From a gamma proteobacterium symbiont of Ctena orbiculata (lineage in GTDB: Bacteria; Pseudomonadota; Gammaproteobacteria; Chromatiales; Chromatiaceae), in assembly GCA_003094535.1 (NCBI GenBank), contig NATV01000125.1, forward strand, positions 1 through 55,488: DNA of 55,488 bases. The letters are read 5' to 3'. The notes under the pieces were generated by a model, which was given only the letters and a program-made list of their open reading frames with translations, did no database searches and had not been told where the DNA came from. A program made the translations under genes and the position numbers. This document shows, one piece after another, positions 1 to 8,075 of the stretch (positions within the stretch are counted from its first letter, which is position 1; each line of letters starts with the position of its first letter).

Positions 1-344
1 GGAGCAGGGCTGACCGATCCGGATGGCGCGTTGGGATCCCTATCACCGTTTGTCATGGCTTCTGGCCTCAAACATATTCATCTCCTGCACGATCAATTTT
101 TCGCAAACCTAGTAAATTACTTGGTTATAGTTATGAGGCCTGGAGAAAGAAAAGAAAAATCGAATTTATACGAATAATCAGTCGAATTTTTCGATCTTTT
201 GGAAATTTGACCGGTCCCTACCGCAGGACCAACGAGTGTCAGTGGAATGGATCGGACTAAAGGGGACCGATTGCAGGGAAACGCCAGCCCACTGTTCCCC
301 CTGCAAGGGTCATAGGAAGAAAGTACCGGTGCGGCGTATGAGCT
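1..344. other. Left-edge region without a convincing gene
   Basis: No reading frame here looks like protein. One plus-strand frame is open from base 1 to about 177, but its translation has no recognisable composition or motif and it may be chance or the tail of a truncated gene. The stretch 150-200 is AT-rich with scattered TCGAA words. It lies downstream of the minus-strand HPF-like gene, so a terminator might be expected, but I see no clear hairpin with a T-run. Confidence 0.4.
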
Positions 345-647
345 TCAGATCGAATGTCGGTTCCGGTTCCGCTGCCGACGCATCAGGCTCCGTACGATGC
401 GTGCAAGTGCACGATTCACGGTCAGGGTGATGTCTGCCTGACGCTCCTCAACAGCCAACCTGCCGGAGCGGGGATCCGTGACAACCACCCTGCAAAGATA
501 GAGCGGCTCGTCACCCCTTTTCTCTGTGTGTAGAACACTCATCTCCAATTTATCCACTAGCTCATCAATGGAACCCAGATGAAAATTCAACAGTTGCTGG
601 ACCTGATCCTTGAGCTGTGGATCGTCGCACTTTATCTGCTTAACCAT
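345..647 (-). CDS. HPF/RaiA-like ribosome-associated protein
   Basis: A 100-residue protein with the layout of the HPF/RaiA (sigma-54 modulation) family: an acidic N-terminal half followed by a strand pattern ending in 'YLCRVVVTDPRSG', a segment 'VEERQADITLTVNRAL', and a very basic C-terminal helix (RSLMRRQRNRNR) of the kind that contacts rRNA. Family members bind the 30S decoding centre and hibernate or protect ribosomes under stress. The N-terminus diverges from classical HPF, so this is a family-level call. It lies 25 bp downstream of the release-factor-like gene on the same strand, so the two probably form one transcript, which supports a shared role at stalled or idle ribosomes. The ribosome binding site is weak (GGTG), which may mean coupling to the upstream gene. 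Confidence 0.65.
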   Translation of the reverse strand: MVKQIKCDDPQLKDQVQQLLNFHLGSIDELVDKLEMSVLHTEKRGDEPLYLCRVVVTDPRSGRLAVEERQADITLTVNRALARIVRSLMRRQRNRNRHSI

Positions 648-672
648 CGTGCCACACCATCCACCGACAGCA

Positions 673-1869
673 TTAAGCGGCCATTTCAGTAACAGTCGGA
701 CGCTGCGGTCTGGGCATCACCGCCACATCGGCTGTATCACGTATCAGACCACCAACCCCACCTTGACGAAACAGCTCCCGGGCATTGCTCACCAGTGTTC
801 TTATACCCTGTTGACATGCCAGTCGGGTAAGCTCAATCCCAGGATCCCAATACTGAGTCTGAGTAACGCCAGAAGATTGCCCTGTCTCTGCGCCTACAGT
901 CTTCAACGCAACAGCATGGGCTGTGGTGACCAGAAAGGGCGTACTGTTGCCCGTTATGACCAAGGTATCCAATGCCTGGGACTCCATGGCCGAAAATGTA
1001 CTGCCCGGGCCGGTAACGCATCTGTGCCTGATTGACGGAACTTGCAGACAGGATTCAACAAAGGCATCCACAGCTGCGCGGCATCCCGCTGCCGTGTGAT
1101 CGATAATCTGCCGCAAGGCCCTGTTCCGATCCAGAAAAGGAGACACTGTGACCGTTTGTGATACGGCGGCCAACAGATGACGGGGCAGCCAGTGCCGCAG
1201 TCTCTCCAACCGATTGCTGTCGCCTGCCAGCACCAGCCTGAGTCTACCGGCTGACCGCAAAGCCCTCGAGATGGTCTGCCGGGCAAAACCACCAGTCGAT
1301 TGTTTCTTCCGCGCTACTCTGTTTTTCGCTAACAGATTCTGCTGTTCAGAGGCATGCCAATCCACTCTTTTCTCTGCCACCCAGGCCAGGGTTTGAGTCC
1401 GTCCACCCTCAACTCGCAACAACTCAACGCCGTCAGCTGCCGCCCAAAGCAGAAAACGTTCACCATAAGCATCCCTAAGACTCAACAGAGGTCGGATATC
1501 CGGCACCCGGTAGAAGGTCAACTGATTCCTGAAAGGGAGCATGCTGGGTATCGCTCTGACAAACCGTCCGCCCATGATACTGCGGGTAAAAATCGCCACA
1601 CCGCGTATCTCGTCGTTACTGACGCTGTGGATGGTCTCCTCTATCTTCTCAAAGGCCTCATCGAAATCGAGCCGTTGCATGTCGCCTAGTCCCGCTCTTA
1701 TGGACTCAGCTTCCGATGTCAGAAACGTATGGCAGGATTCCGCGCCAGCCTCGAGATCAAGGTAACAACTGAGGAATGGGGCATCTGCCGGGTCAATTGA
1801 AGACAGTAGCTCAATATTTTTATCAAGCGAATCACAGGATACCGAGGTGACTGTTTCTGAACGACTCAT
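673..1869 (-). CDS. baeRF-type (eRF1-like) release-factor family protein
   Basis: A 398-residue soluble protein whose domain order matches the bacterial archaeo-eukaryotic release factor (baeRF) families. The N-terminal 'APFLSCYLDLEAGAES' segment is typical of the group. A middle RNase H-like domain (about 135-260, 'LLWAAADGVELLRVEGG') and a C-terminal L7Ae-like domain (about 290-390, 'ALDTLVITGN', 'ELTRLACQQGIRTLVSNARELFRQGGVGGLIR') follow. Relatives of eRF1/Pelota act at the ribosomal A site; bacterial members are thought to rescue stalled ribosomes or process peptidyl-tRNA. No GGQ loop is evident, so peptidyl-tRNA hydrolysis cannot be assumed. A GGAG box lies 8 nt before the ATG. The HPF-like gene follows directly, a pairing that strengthens a ribosome-linked role. 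Confidence 0.7.
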   Translation of the reverse strand: MSRSETVTSVSCDSLDKNIELLSSIDPADAPFLSCYLDLEAGAESCHTFLTSEAESIRAGLGDMQRLDFDEAFEKIEETIHSVSNDEIRGVAIFTRSIMGGRFVRAIPSMLPFRNQLTFYRVPDIRPLLSLRDAYGERFLLWAAADGVELLRVEGGRTQTLAWVAEKRVDWHASEQQNLLAKNRVARKKQSTGGFARQTISRALRSAGRLRLVLAGDSNRLERLRHWLPRHLLAAVSQTVTVSPFLDRNRALRQIIDHTAAGCRAAVDAFVESCLQVPSIRHRCVTGPGSTFSAMESQALDTLVITGNSTPFLVTTAHAVALKTVGAETGQSSGVTQTQYWDPGIELTRLACQQGIRTLVSNARELFRQGGVGGLIRDTADVAVMPRPQRPTVTEMAA

Positions 1870-2251
1870 GATTATTCTCCATATTGTCTCTACACTCTGG
1901 ATTATCGTCTGAATTCATCATCGGGGTATTCGGAATAACACCCGACTTGATTCACTTTTTTGGAATTCCCAAAAAGACAGCGTATACACGGCAAAAAACC
2001 GCAAAGAAAAAATGTCTTCTGGAAAGAGATATCAACTCCCATCAAAACAGGTAAAATTGTCAAAGGTTAAAATCAGACCGCATGATCGATTCATGAATAT
2101 ACAGGGAAGCCGGAGGATCAGGCTTTGATTGACTCTTTTCAATGGAGTTAGCAAAAGATCGGATCAGCTCGCAGGCTGCCATCGCCTTTACTGTCAATCG
2201 GATATTCCGACCGGTGAGGGGTGAAAGCCAACTTCCACCCCCACCCAAGCC
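1870..2251. other. Intergenic region upstream of the baeRF gene
   Basis: This 382-bp stretch separates two minus-strand genes and should hold the promoter of the baeRF/HPF pair and the end of the DUF2189 transcript. A 62-codon minus-strand frame at 2060-2248 has no ribosome binding site or recognisable composition, and I do not regard it as a gene. I see no clear terminator or operator. Confidence 0.35.
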
Positions 2252-3019
2252 TCAGTCGGCTATCGTCTCTTTATAGGCATGCCAACTCGCATGACCCAAT
2301 AGAGGCATGATGAGAAGCAAACCGATAAACGCCGTGAACATTCCCGCGATTGTCAGTAGCGCAATGATGAAGGCCCACCGAAACATCACTCTGGGGTTCT
2401 TGCGAACTGCACGCAGACTGGTCATTGCAGCAGTCAGCACATCGACCTTCCGGTCAACAAGCATTGGTATCGAGACAACACTGAGACTGAATACCAGTGC
2501 CGCAAGAACAAAGCCCACCGACACATATAGGGCGATGAATCCCGGATCGGTCAATGCCTGCCAGCTCAACAGATCGCTAAAGGGACCGATTGCAGGTAGA
2601 GAAAGCGCAACCAGCAAACCTGTCAACCTGCCCCAGGCCACCATCACCACACCCAGCACCAGTCCAAACAACAGCACCGACCATCCATGTTTTTTCCAAC
2701 TGTAGACCAACGAATTGTAACCGACAGACTGTCCCCCGTGAATTCGCCTGCTGATCTCATAAAATCCCAATGCCAGCGCCGGCGCTACCAATAAAAAGCC
2801 GGTAACAAAGGTGATTGTTAACAGCGGTATGTTCCAACTGGCGGCCACCAGGGCATAGCCAGCCGCCACGAAGACAAGCCCCAGCGTCAGGCTGGGCATT
2901 GTTGCTTGACGAAAATCCTTCCAACCATTACGCAACCATCCATAGGGCGCTGTCTTATTCAAGCTCCGGATCTCTGGCACTCCGTCTCTGCTCAGTGTCT
3001 CTGTAAATGCGGTATCCAT
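2252..3019 (-). CDS. DUF2189 family inner-membrane protein
   Basis: A 255-residue integral membrane protein with the family opening 'IRSLNKTAPYGWLRNGWKDF' followed by about six hydrophobic segments. These run roughly at residues 42-62, 65-88, 110-135, 155-182, 210-240 and near the C-terminus. The 'W...GW.DF' start and the central region with paired helices are typical of DUF2189, a proteobacterial family sometimes labelled cytochrome c oxidase subunit I-like, for which no activity is established. A GGAGG ribosome binding site sits 6 nt before the ATG. It stands alone, with long gaps on both sides. The function is unknown; a role in membrane or respiratory-chain assembly is only a guess. Confidence 0.75.
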   Translation of the reverse strand: MDTAFTETLSRDGVPEIRSLNKTAPYGWLRNGWKDFRQATMPSLTLGLVFVAAGYALVAASWNIPLLTITFVTGFLLVAPALALGFYEISRRIHGGQSVGYNSLVYSWKKHGWSVLLFGLVLGVVMVAWGRLTGLLVALSLPAIGPFSDLLSWQALTDPGFIALYVSVGFVLAALVFSLSVVSIPMLVDRKVDVLTAAMTSLRAVRKNPRVMFRWAFIIALLTIAGMFTAFIGLLLIMPLLGHASWHAYKETIAD

Positions 3020-3494
3020 TTTTCCTCCGACTCATTTCGTCTGCGATAGCAGTGTCACAAATGTTACTTACATCCATTTTGACTCTTTTGCCTTTTCCCG
3101 GTTCTTCAATAAAGAATCGGATTTAACAGTTGAAACTTTCGATAATTCCGATCATCCTCCTGCACATAGTTACACCTCGGATATTAGCTACCCGTCCCCC
3201 TGGCCCTATAAAGGAACAAGGAACGAATGACCCAAGCATAATTGATTTGGATTCACTGATATGGCTGACCCTGATGATCTGATTTGATACCAGACACGAA
3301 AGGATAGGAAGTAACAAGCCAAAGAACGGTTAATTCAACAGGCAAACGGACATGACGAACTTATGCTACTAATTCAAGCTTATCCCTGTAATCAAGTCCG
3401 TCCTGTCCTATTTTCGGCCTGATCATCATCGATATGAGTTGACAAGGCAACTGATTGGCATTGGCAGTAGCAACGGGTGCCTGACAATTCAGAC
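3020..3494. other. Gene-poor intergenic region
   Basis: About 475 bp upstream of the DUF2189 gene and downstream of the small membrane protein gene. Short frames on both strands have no ribosome binding site and no protein-like composition. The DUF2189 promoter should lie near 3030-3120. I see no RNA gene, repeat or clear terminator. Confidence 0.35.
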
Positions 3495-3683
3495 TCATTG
3501 CCTATAGGAACCCTGGAGCCTACATTCGACAGGTATTTCAGCAAAATTCGGATCCATGGAGCCTGGATGACCTGCACGCATGGTTGCCCTTACAAGCAGC
3601 AGCAGGGCGAAGACTATCAGTCCCAGTTTCAGCAAAATCAGACTCCCGGTAAGGGTTAAAAAAAGCATCGTGGTCAATGTCAT
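3495..3683 (-). CDS. Small single-span membrane protein at the end of the persulfide operon
   Basis: A 62-residue protein consisting of one long hydrophobic segment (residues 2-33, rich in Leu) followed by a short polar tail. A very good ribosome binding site, AGGAGG, lies 9 nt before the ATG, which is the main reason to believe it is translated. It follows the persulfide dioxygenase gene by 49 bp on the same strand, so it probably belongs to the rhodanese-dioxygenase operon. It could anchor or modulate the membrane-bound rhodanese, but nothing in the sequence proves this. I do not recognise the family. The polar tail looks low-information and may be poorly conserved. Confidence 0.5.
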   Translation of the reverse strand: MTLTTMLFLTLTGSLILLKLGLIVFALLLLVRATMRAGHPGSMDPNFAEIPVECRLQGSYRQ

Positions 3684-3732
3684 GTGTATGGCCCTCCTAT
3701 CAGTTTATGACAACCTAAAAACTCATCAGCCA

Positions 3733-4425
3733 TCATGCAGCCGTCTTCAAACCACAGTTACGATTTGCCGGCACTGCAATATCCATCATCCGCGGGTTAT
3801 CCAGTTTTAAACTGTTCATCAGATCTACATATGCCTGTTTATCGGATACCTGCAGCCGCGGATTGTGTTCTTTCTCTTCCCTGATTGTGCTCACAGTCAT
3901 GCCGTTATAGTCATGGGCCGGATAGACCAGTGTCCGCTCAGGCAGTTTGAGCAGTTTATTGAACAGACTGTCATACTGAGCCGCAGGATCTCCGTTTTGA
4001 AAATCGGTGCGTCCGGTACCGCGGATCAAAAGGGTATCACCGGTAAATACCCTATCCGGCAGGACAAAGCTGTATGAATCATCCGTATGTCCCGGGGTAT
4101 AGATAATATCCAGCTGGAGATTATCCACACTGAGTTTTTCTCCCTCCTTGAAGTGAAGTGACACACAATCGGCCTTGGTCATTTCACCCATGGCACTGGT
4201 ACAGCCGGAAATCTGTTGCAACGCACCCAGACCTGTAACATGATCCGCGTGGATATGGGTATCCACCGCCATCACCAGTTGAAGATCCATCTCGTTCACC
4301 AGCTGGATATACTGCACCACATTGGACTTGACCGGATCGATGAGTAAGGCTTCCCCACCCATGCGCTCAGCCAACAGATAGGTATAGGTGGACGATTCAT
4401 GGTCGTAGAGCTGACGGAATATCAT
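3733..4425 (-). CDS. ETHE1-like persulfide dioxygenase (MBL fold)
   Basis: A 230-residue metallo-beta-lactamase-fold protein. ETHE1-type enzymes use mononuclear Fe(II) and O2 to oxidise glutathione persulfide to sulfite. The metal motif 'THIHADH' is at residues 56-62, 'PGHTDDS' at about 110, and the family signature 'FTGDTLLIRGTGRTDFQNGD' at about 128-147, followed by 'PAHDY'. The frame extends 30 codons further upstream, but an internal ATG at 4425 with AGAGGAAG 6 nt before it gives the standard ETHE1 N-terminus (MIFRQLYDHES), so I start there. It lies 34 bp after the rhodanese gene on the same strand. The pair is a common persulfide-handling operon and would supply sulfite to SoeABC, also encoded in this window. 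Confidence 0.88.
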   Translation of the reverse strand: MIFRQLYDHESSTYTYLLAERMGGEALLIDPVKSNVVQYIQLVNEMDLQLVMAVDTHIHADHVTGLGALQQISGCTSAMGEMTKADCVSLHFKEGEKLSVDNLQLDIIYTPGHTDDSYSFVLPDRVFTGDTLLIRGTGRTDFQNGDPAAQYDSLFNKLLKLPERTLVYPAHDYNGMTVSTIREEKEHNPRLQVSDKQAYVDLMNSLKLDNPRMMDIAVPANRNCGLKTAA

Positions 4426-4459
4426 GTTGAAGCTTCCTCTTTTAGGTAAAACAATTCTG

Positions 4460-5035
4460 TTACACAAATGCCTTTTCAGCACAATTGTTATTGCGATTCC
4501 AGGGCATCGTTGCAATCAGCCGGGCCATCCCGCACCAACGGGTCACCCCAGCCATGATCAAACCTGCCCCAATCAAGGCGCCTGCGAGAAAAAACACCTC
4601 ATGCAGGGTGAATCCGAAGAACACCTTCAGAAGAAGCAGACTGCCAATGGCAATCTGCACCTGCCTTTCCAGTGAAATGACTTTACCGCAACGTTTCACC
4701 GGCAGGCCTGCCTTTTCCCAGCCTTCTGTACCGCCTTCCACAAGCACAAGATTTTGATAGCCGGATTCATGCAGCTGCTCGACCGCCTGCTGCGCACGAA
4801 ATCCACTCTGGCAGGTGACATAGATGGAGGCAGTATCTCTTTCCTTGGGATCACCAAGATGTTCAATGAGGCTTTCATCACTGATTACATCGAGTGTCAG
4901 TAGTTTCGCTCCAGGGATATGACCGCTACTGTACTCCATGCCTGTGCGCACATCGAGCAGATCAATCTTCCCGCCTTGGCTCTGCATTGCGTACAGTTTT
5001 GAAGGTGAAATAGTTGATACATTCGCCCTTTCCAT
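4460..5035 (-). CDS. Rhodanese with C-terminal membrane domain (YgaP-like)
   Basis: A 191-residue protein: a rhodanese domain (about 8-110) with the active-site loop 'CQSGFRA' (catalytic Cys in 'YVTCQSGFRAQQA') and the 'DVRTGMEY..GHIPGA' signature, then a DUF2892-type membrane domain with two helices (about 128-170). This is the architecture of E. coli YgaP, an inner-membrane sulfurtransferase whose rhodanese domain faces the cytoplasm. It moves sulfane sulfur between thiosulfate or persulfide and thiols. It is the first gene of an operon with the persulfide dioxygenase. An imperfect palindrome about 92 bp upstream may be an operator. Confidence 0.85.
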   Translation of the reverse strand: MERANVSTISPSKLYAMQSQGGKIDLLDVRTGMEYSSGHIPGAKLLTLDVISDESLIEHLGDPKERDTASIYVTCQSGFRAQQAVEQLHESGYQNLVLVEGGTEGWEKAGLPVKRCGKVISLERQVQIAIGSLLLLKVFFGFTLHEVFFLAGALIGAGLIMAGVTRWCGMARLIATMPWNRNNNCAEKAFV

Positions 5036-5501
5036 ATTGAGTCACCTCGGTGTCGGTTATCTATGTCTTGAGAAAATGATATGGCCTGCCACAACAATTT
5101 AAAATTCGTTATCAAGGTGCAATAGATTCGAAAATTTCGAACCATAGCTGACCAAGATCTATACCTTAAAGAGTTTGAGGAATACTGAAGATACAGTCGG
5201 ACACTGGTTATGGATGGTGGGCTATGCAGACTTTCTCGGCTGTCGAACCAGGCCTAATTTAAAGTCGCAGGTTCGAATATGACATGGGTCGTACCATCAC
5301 TGCAGGGTGTCTCGGAGAGGGTGCCCGGCGGTTTATGACTGATGGCCACCTGCAGGCCTGATAATGTGGAAAATCATAAACTAACCGGAAAATTCACGGT
5401 AATGACTCGATGATGACCAGTTGACAGGTGTTGCCGAAGGACTTTGATACCATGTTTTCGCCTTGATATGACTGGATGATGCGTTTACCCTCCTCACCCT
5501 T
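5036..5501. other. Divergent intergenic region (rhodanese / COG0523 GTPase)
   Basis: About 465 bp between two divergent genes, so it should contain both promoters. The only ordered element I find is the near-palindrome at 5127-5141. No Zur-like palindrome is visible in front of the GTPase gene, in contrast to the perfect one downstream of it. Short minus-strand frames overlapping 5381-5678 are shadows. Confidence 0.4.
5127..5141. promoter_or_regulatory. Near-palindrome, possible operator of the rhodanese operon
   Basis: TTCGAAAATTTCGAA is symmetrical except at the centre and lies about 92 bp upstream of the rhodanese start codon. Sulfide/persulfide operons are often controlled by repressors binding short palindromes. 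The word matches no operator I can name, and AT-rich palindromes of this size arise by chance. Confidence 0.2.
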
Positions 5502-6524
5502 ATGTATCGTGACATACCCACCAATCTGATCACAGGATTCCTCGGTACCGGAAAGACCACCGCCATCCTGCATCTTCTGTCTCAGGCCCCTGTGGGGCAG
5601 CGCTGGGCTGTATTGGTGAACGAGTTCGGGCGTATCGGTGTGGATGGTGACCTGATGCAGATCGAGGCGGGTGATCATGCCGAGGTCTACGTTGAAGAGA
5701 TTGCCGGCGGCTGTCTCTGCTGTGTCGGCAGTGCCTGCATGCAGGTGGGGCTGAATCGGCTGATCCGCAGCTCAAAACCCGACCGCATTCTTATCGAACC
5801 TACCGGCCTCGGACACCCGGCACAACTCATCCAACAACTTACCGGCCCCCAATACGGCGAAGTCATTGATCTCCGGGCGACCATAGGCCTGGTTGATGCT
5901 CGCATGCTTAATGATCCCCGCTATACCTCTCACCCCAACTTCCAGGATCAGCTCCATTTGGCCGATGTGCTCATTGGCAACAAACTGGACTGCTACACTG
6001 AAGCCGACAGGGATGCGTTCTACACCCTGGTTAAAGCTCAGGGTTCAGCCAAAAAGGCTGCCACCATGGTGGCTCATGGTGGCTTTAAACAGGCGTATCT
6101 TGATGAGCCAAGATTGGAACGCACTGCCTTATTTCCCGAGGCGCATGCGTTCAATACCGATAGTCACAAACACCATCATGATCACGAACATGCCGGTGGT
6201 GATTGGTATCGTATTGAAGGTGCTGCCGATGGATTCTATACGGCGGGTTGGACGTTGCCTGCGGATACCTCATTCGTTCCGGGTTGCCTGCGACAGATAA
6301 TGGTCTTGTCAGGTGTGGTGCGAATGAAAGGTTTCGTACCCGCATCTAATGGCCAGCTGAGAATTAACGCAACCCCGGGGGAATGGTCCGAAGAGGCTCT
6401 AGAGCAACAGGTGAACCCAAGAATCGAGCTGATCAGCACTGACCCTTTGGATTGGCGTGTTATTGAACGGCAATTGAGGGAATGTGTAGAGAACCAGGCT
6501 GCACCAGCTGCCTCGCGGAAATAG
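5502..6524 (+). CDS. COG0523 G3E-family GTPase, putative zinc metallochaperone (CobW/YeiR/ZigA-like)
   Basis: A 340-residue P-loop GTPase of the CobW/COG0523 family, which delivers Zn(II) to client proteins using GTP. The Walker A loop 'GFLGTGKTT' is at residues 12-20, the metal-binding 'GGCLCC' at 69-74, the guanine-specificity 'NKLD' near 155, and a His-rich stretch ('HKHHHDHEH') near 215-225 that should bind zinc. The C-terminal CobW_C domain follows. There is no good ribosome binding site before the ATG, but the P-loop begins only 11 residues later, so the start is close to right. It lies directly upstream of a Zur box and a zinc-free DksA paralogue, which places it among the zinc-limitation COG0523 proteins rather than the cobalamin (CobW) or nitrile hydratase ones. 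Confidence 0.85.
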   Translation: MYRDIPTNLITGFLGTGKTTAILHLLSQAPVGQRWAVLVNEFGRIGVDGDLMQIEAGDHAEVYVEEIAGGCLCCVGSACMQVGLNRLIRSSKPDRILIEPTGLGHPAQLIQQLTGPQYGEVIDLRATIGLVDARMLNDPRYTSHPNFQDQLHLADVLIGNKLDCYTEADRDAFYTLVKAQGSAKKAATMVAHGGFKQAYLDEPRLERTALFPEAHAFNTDSHKHHHDHEHAGGDWYRIEGAADGFYTAGWTLPADTSFVPGCLRQIMVLSGVVRMKGFVPASNGQLRINATPGEWSEEALEQQVNPRIELISTDPLDWRVIERQLRECVENQAAPAASRK

Positions 6525-6599
6525 CTCATAGAGTTTATCTCTCCTACCCCTGAAGCTGCTTTACTAGCTAATAACTGAGCAATTTAGTATCCTATATTT

Positions 6600-6616
6600 A
6601 TGTTATAATATAACAT
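6600..6616 (+). promoter_or_regulatory. Zur-box palindrome
   Basis: ATGTTATAATATAACAT is a perfect 8-1-8 palindrome and matches the core of the gammaproteobacterial Zur operator (ATGTTATAnTATAACAT). It lies about 140 bp upstream of the 78-aa gene and 76 bp after the COG0523 GTPase gene. In other gammaproteobacteria Zur-Zn represses dksA2 and COG0523 genes through this operator and releases them when zinc is scarce. The match is seen in the sequence; regulation here is inferred. Confidence 0.82.
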
Positions 6617-6755
6617 AACATTTTTGTTCCGCGATTATTCACTTGTCATACATCGAAACTCAACCAATTCTGAGTTGGCGGCAGGTCCTGAGTCCTGGAA
6701 GACGTACGACGACCCTTTTCAGCATTGGTTCGTAGAGCATGAGGAGGCATGACTC

Positions 6756-6992
6756 ATGAACGATGATACCAAACGCTACGCCGAGGAACTGTTCCCAAGC
6801 AACTATGCGAGCTGGCGCCATTGCATCGAGGTCAAATGCAGTCTGGCCTTGACACCCGAGTTTGTTCAGACGCGTATTGCTGTTCTAGGTGATCCGCACC
6901 ACGAGGAATCACGACGTTTCACGAGCTTATATGGCGAGCCTTGGCGTGAACAGGTTCTGGCGTGGTTTCAACGTTCGGCAACCGAGGTCTAA
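6756..6992 (+). CDS. Conserved-looking 78-aa protein in the Zur/DksA2 operon
   Basis: A 78-residue soluble protein with a strong GAGGAGG ribosome binding site 8 nt before the ATG. It is rich in aromatic and charged residues ('YASWRHCIEVKCSLALTPEF', 'YGEPWREQVLAWFQ'), contains two Cys and several His, and has no membrane segment or known domain that I recognise. It is the first gene after the Zur box and is followed 87 bp later by the zinc-free DksA paralogue, so it is probably induced by zinc limitation. A role as a zinc-sparing or DksA2-associated factor is inference from position only. Confidence 0.6.
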   Translation: MNDDTKRYAEELFPSNYASWRHCIEVKCSLALTPEFVQTRIAVLGDPHHEESRRFTSLYGEPWREQVLAWFQRSATEV

Positions 6993-7079
6993 TGGTGTTT
7001 TTTGCCTTGCCTCACCCCGATCCGGCTTCAGCGGTTCCGACCACTGTGGCCTCACTTTTCAACACTACGACACAGTGAT

Positions 7080-7541
7080 ATGGCCATGAAAGACAGCAAA
7101 TTAGTACAACACGCGCAGCCCCTTGGGTCCTCCGACAAGGAACCCCCCATCGACGATTACATGGGGCCACACCAGGTGGCCTATTTCAAACAGAAACTCC
7201 TGGACTGGCGATCAACGTTACTCGACGAGGTCGACGCAACCCTTGCGGAGCTACGTCACGACAGCCATCATGAGGTCGGCGATGAAGCCGACCGAGCCGC
7301 CCGCGAAGCTGCCCAAACGTTGGAGTTGCGCACGCGAGACCGCTACCGAAAGCTCCTGAGTAAGATCGACGCTGCCCTCGACCGCATCGACGACGGTACC
7401 TACGGTTGGTGCGAAGATACCGGCGAGCCCATCGGCTTGGCGCGGCTTGAGGCACGCCCCGTTACGACGCTCTGTGTGGAAGCTCAGGAGCGACGTGAGC
7501 TGCGAGAACGGCTGACAGGCGTGGATCACGACAGAAACTAA
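7080..7541 (+). CDS. dksA2: DksA2-type zinc-independent transcription factor
   Basis: A 153-residue DksA/TraR protein. It binds the RNA polymerase secondary channel and, with ppGpp, redirects transcription in the stringent response. The coiled-coil tip motif DxxDxA is intact (D68, D71, A73, 'GDEADRA'). The C-terminal zinc finger, normally four Cys, reads C111-x2-T114 ... C132-x2-A135, the same Cys-Thr-Cys-Ala set found in Pseudomonas aeruginosa DksA2, which works without zinc. The open frame reaches back to 7002, but the ATGs at 7080 and 7086 give the expected DksA N-terminus; neither has a strong ribosome binding site. The Zur box upstream fits replacement of zinc-requiring DksA when zinc is short. 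Confidence 0.87.
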   Translation: MAMKDSKLVQHAQPLGSSDKEPPIDDYMGPHQVAYFKQKLLDWRSTLLDEVDATLAELRHDSHHEVGDEADRAAREAAQTLELRTRDRYRKLLSKIDAALDRIDDGTYGWCEDTGEPIGLARLEARPVTTLCVEAQERRELRERLTGVDHDRN

Positions 7542-7581
7542 GCCTAGTCTCTTACATAATGAGCGCACAGAATCACTACAG

Positions 7582-7914
7582 ATGCAGCATTGCCGGATTG
7601 TTAGAAGCAGCCAATTTATGGATACATATGGATACTTATCTGGATATGCCAGATTAAGATCTTGTTTTTATGGATATATTTCCGGGTATGACCTAAACTC
7701 CGATACCCTCAAAATCACTCGTGAAATACTCTTCCTGATTGCTGTGCTTGATGAGTTCAAGGGCGCATGGCGCTCTCTGGGTACACTTGCAGCGGAGAGG
7801 CTTACTGCCCTACTCCATGCAGGGACAATTGAGAGTATCGGTTCATCGACCCGCATCGGGAGGAGTGCTACAGTGGCGTTCAGATCCCTTGCAGTAGGCC
7901 AGCACACCGGCTGA
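7582..7914 (+). pseudogene. Relic of a Fic family protein gene (N-terminal fragment)
   Basis: The frame contains a stretch (about 7717-7860) that reads like the conserved N-terminal helix of Fic/DOC adenylyltransferases: 'EILFLIAVLDEFKGAWRSLG', then 'IESIGSSTRI'. In intact relatives this continues 'EGSKLSD', but here the frame shifts into unrelated sequence and stops 18 codons later. The catalytic HPFxxGNGR domain is absent from all frames downstream. The sequence before 7700 shows nothing Fic-like. I conclude a decayed toxin or housekeeping Fic gene; it could also be an insertion scar. No product is expected to be functional. Confidence 0.6.
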
Positions 7915-8075
7915 AGACGACATACTTAGTCGCCGGGTTAATAACTGCATGCAGTCATAAACAGACATCAGAAAAAAATAGTTTACCTGTCTGCTATTTC
8001 TCTGGTGCAGTACAAAAAAACCATATACTCCACATAACGATCCGTTTCAACGTCCTTGAAGGAGATTTGAGCGTG

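Noticed and set aside
2060-2248. Minus-strand 62-codon frame after the DUF2189 gene
   Set aside because: No ribosome binding site, no recognisable composition, begins only 4 bp beyond the DUF2189 stop.
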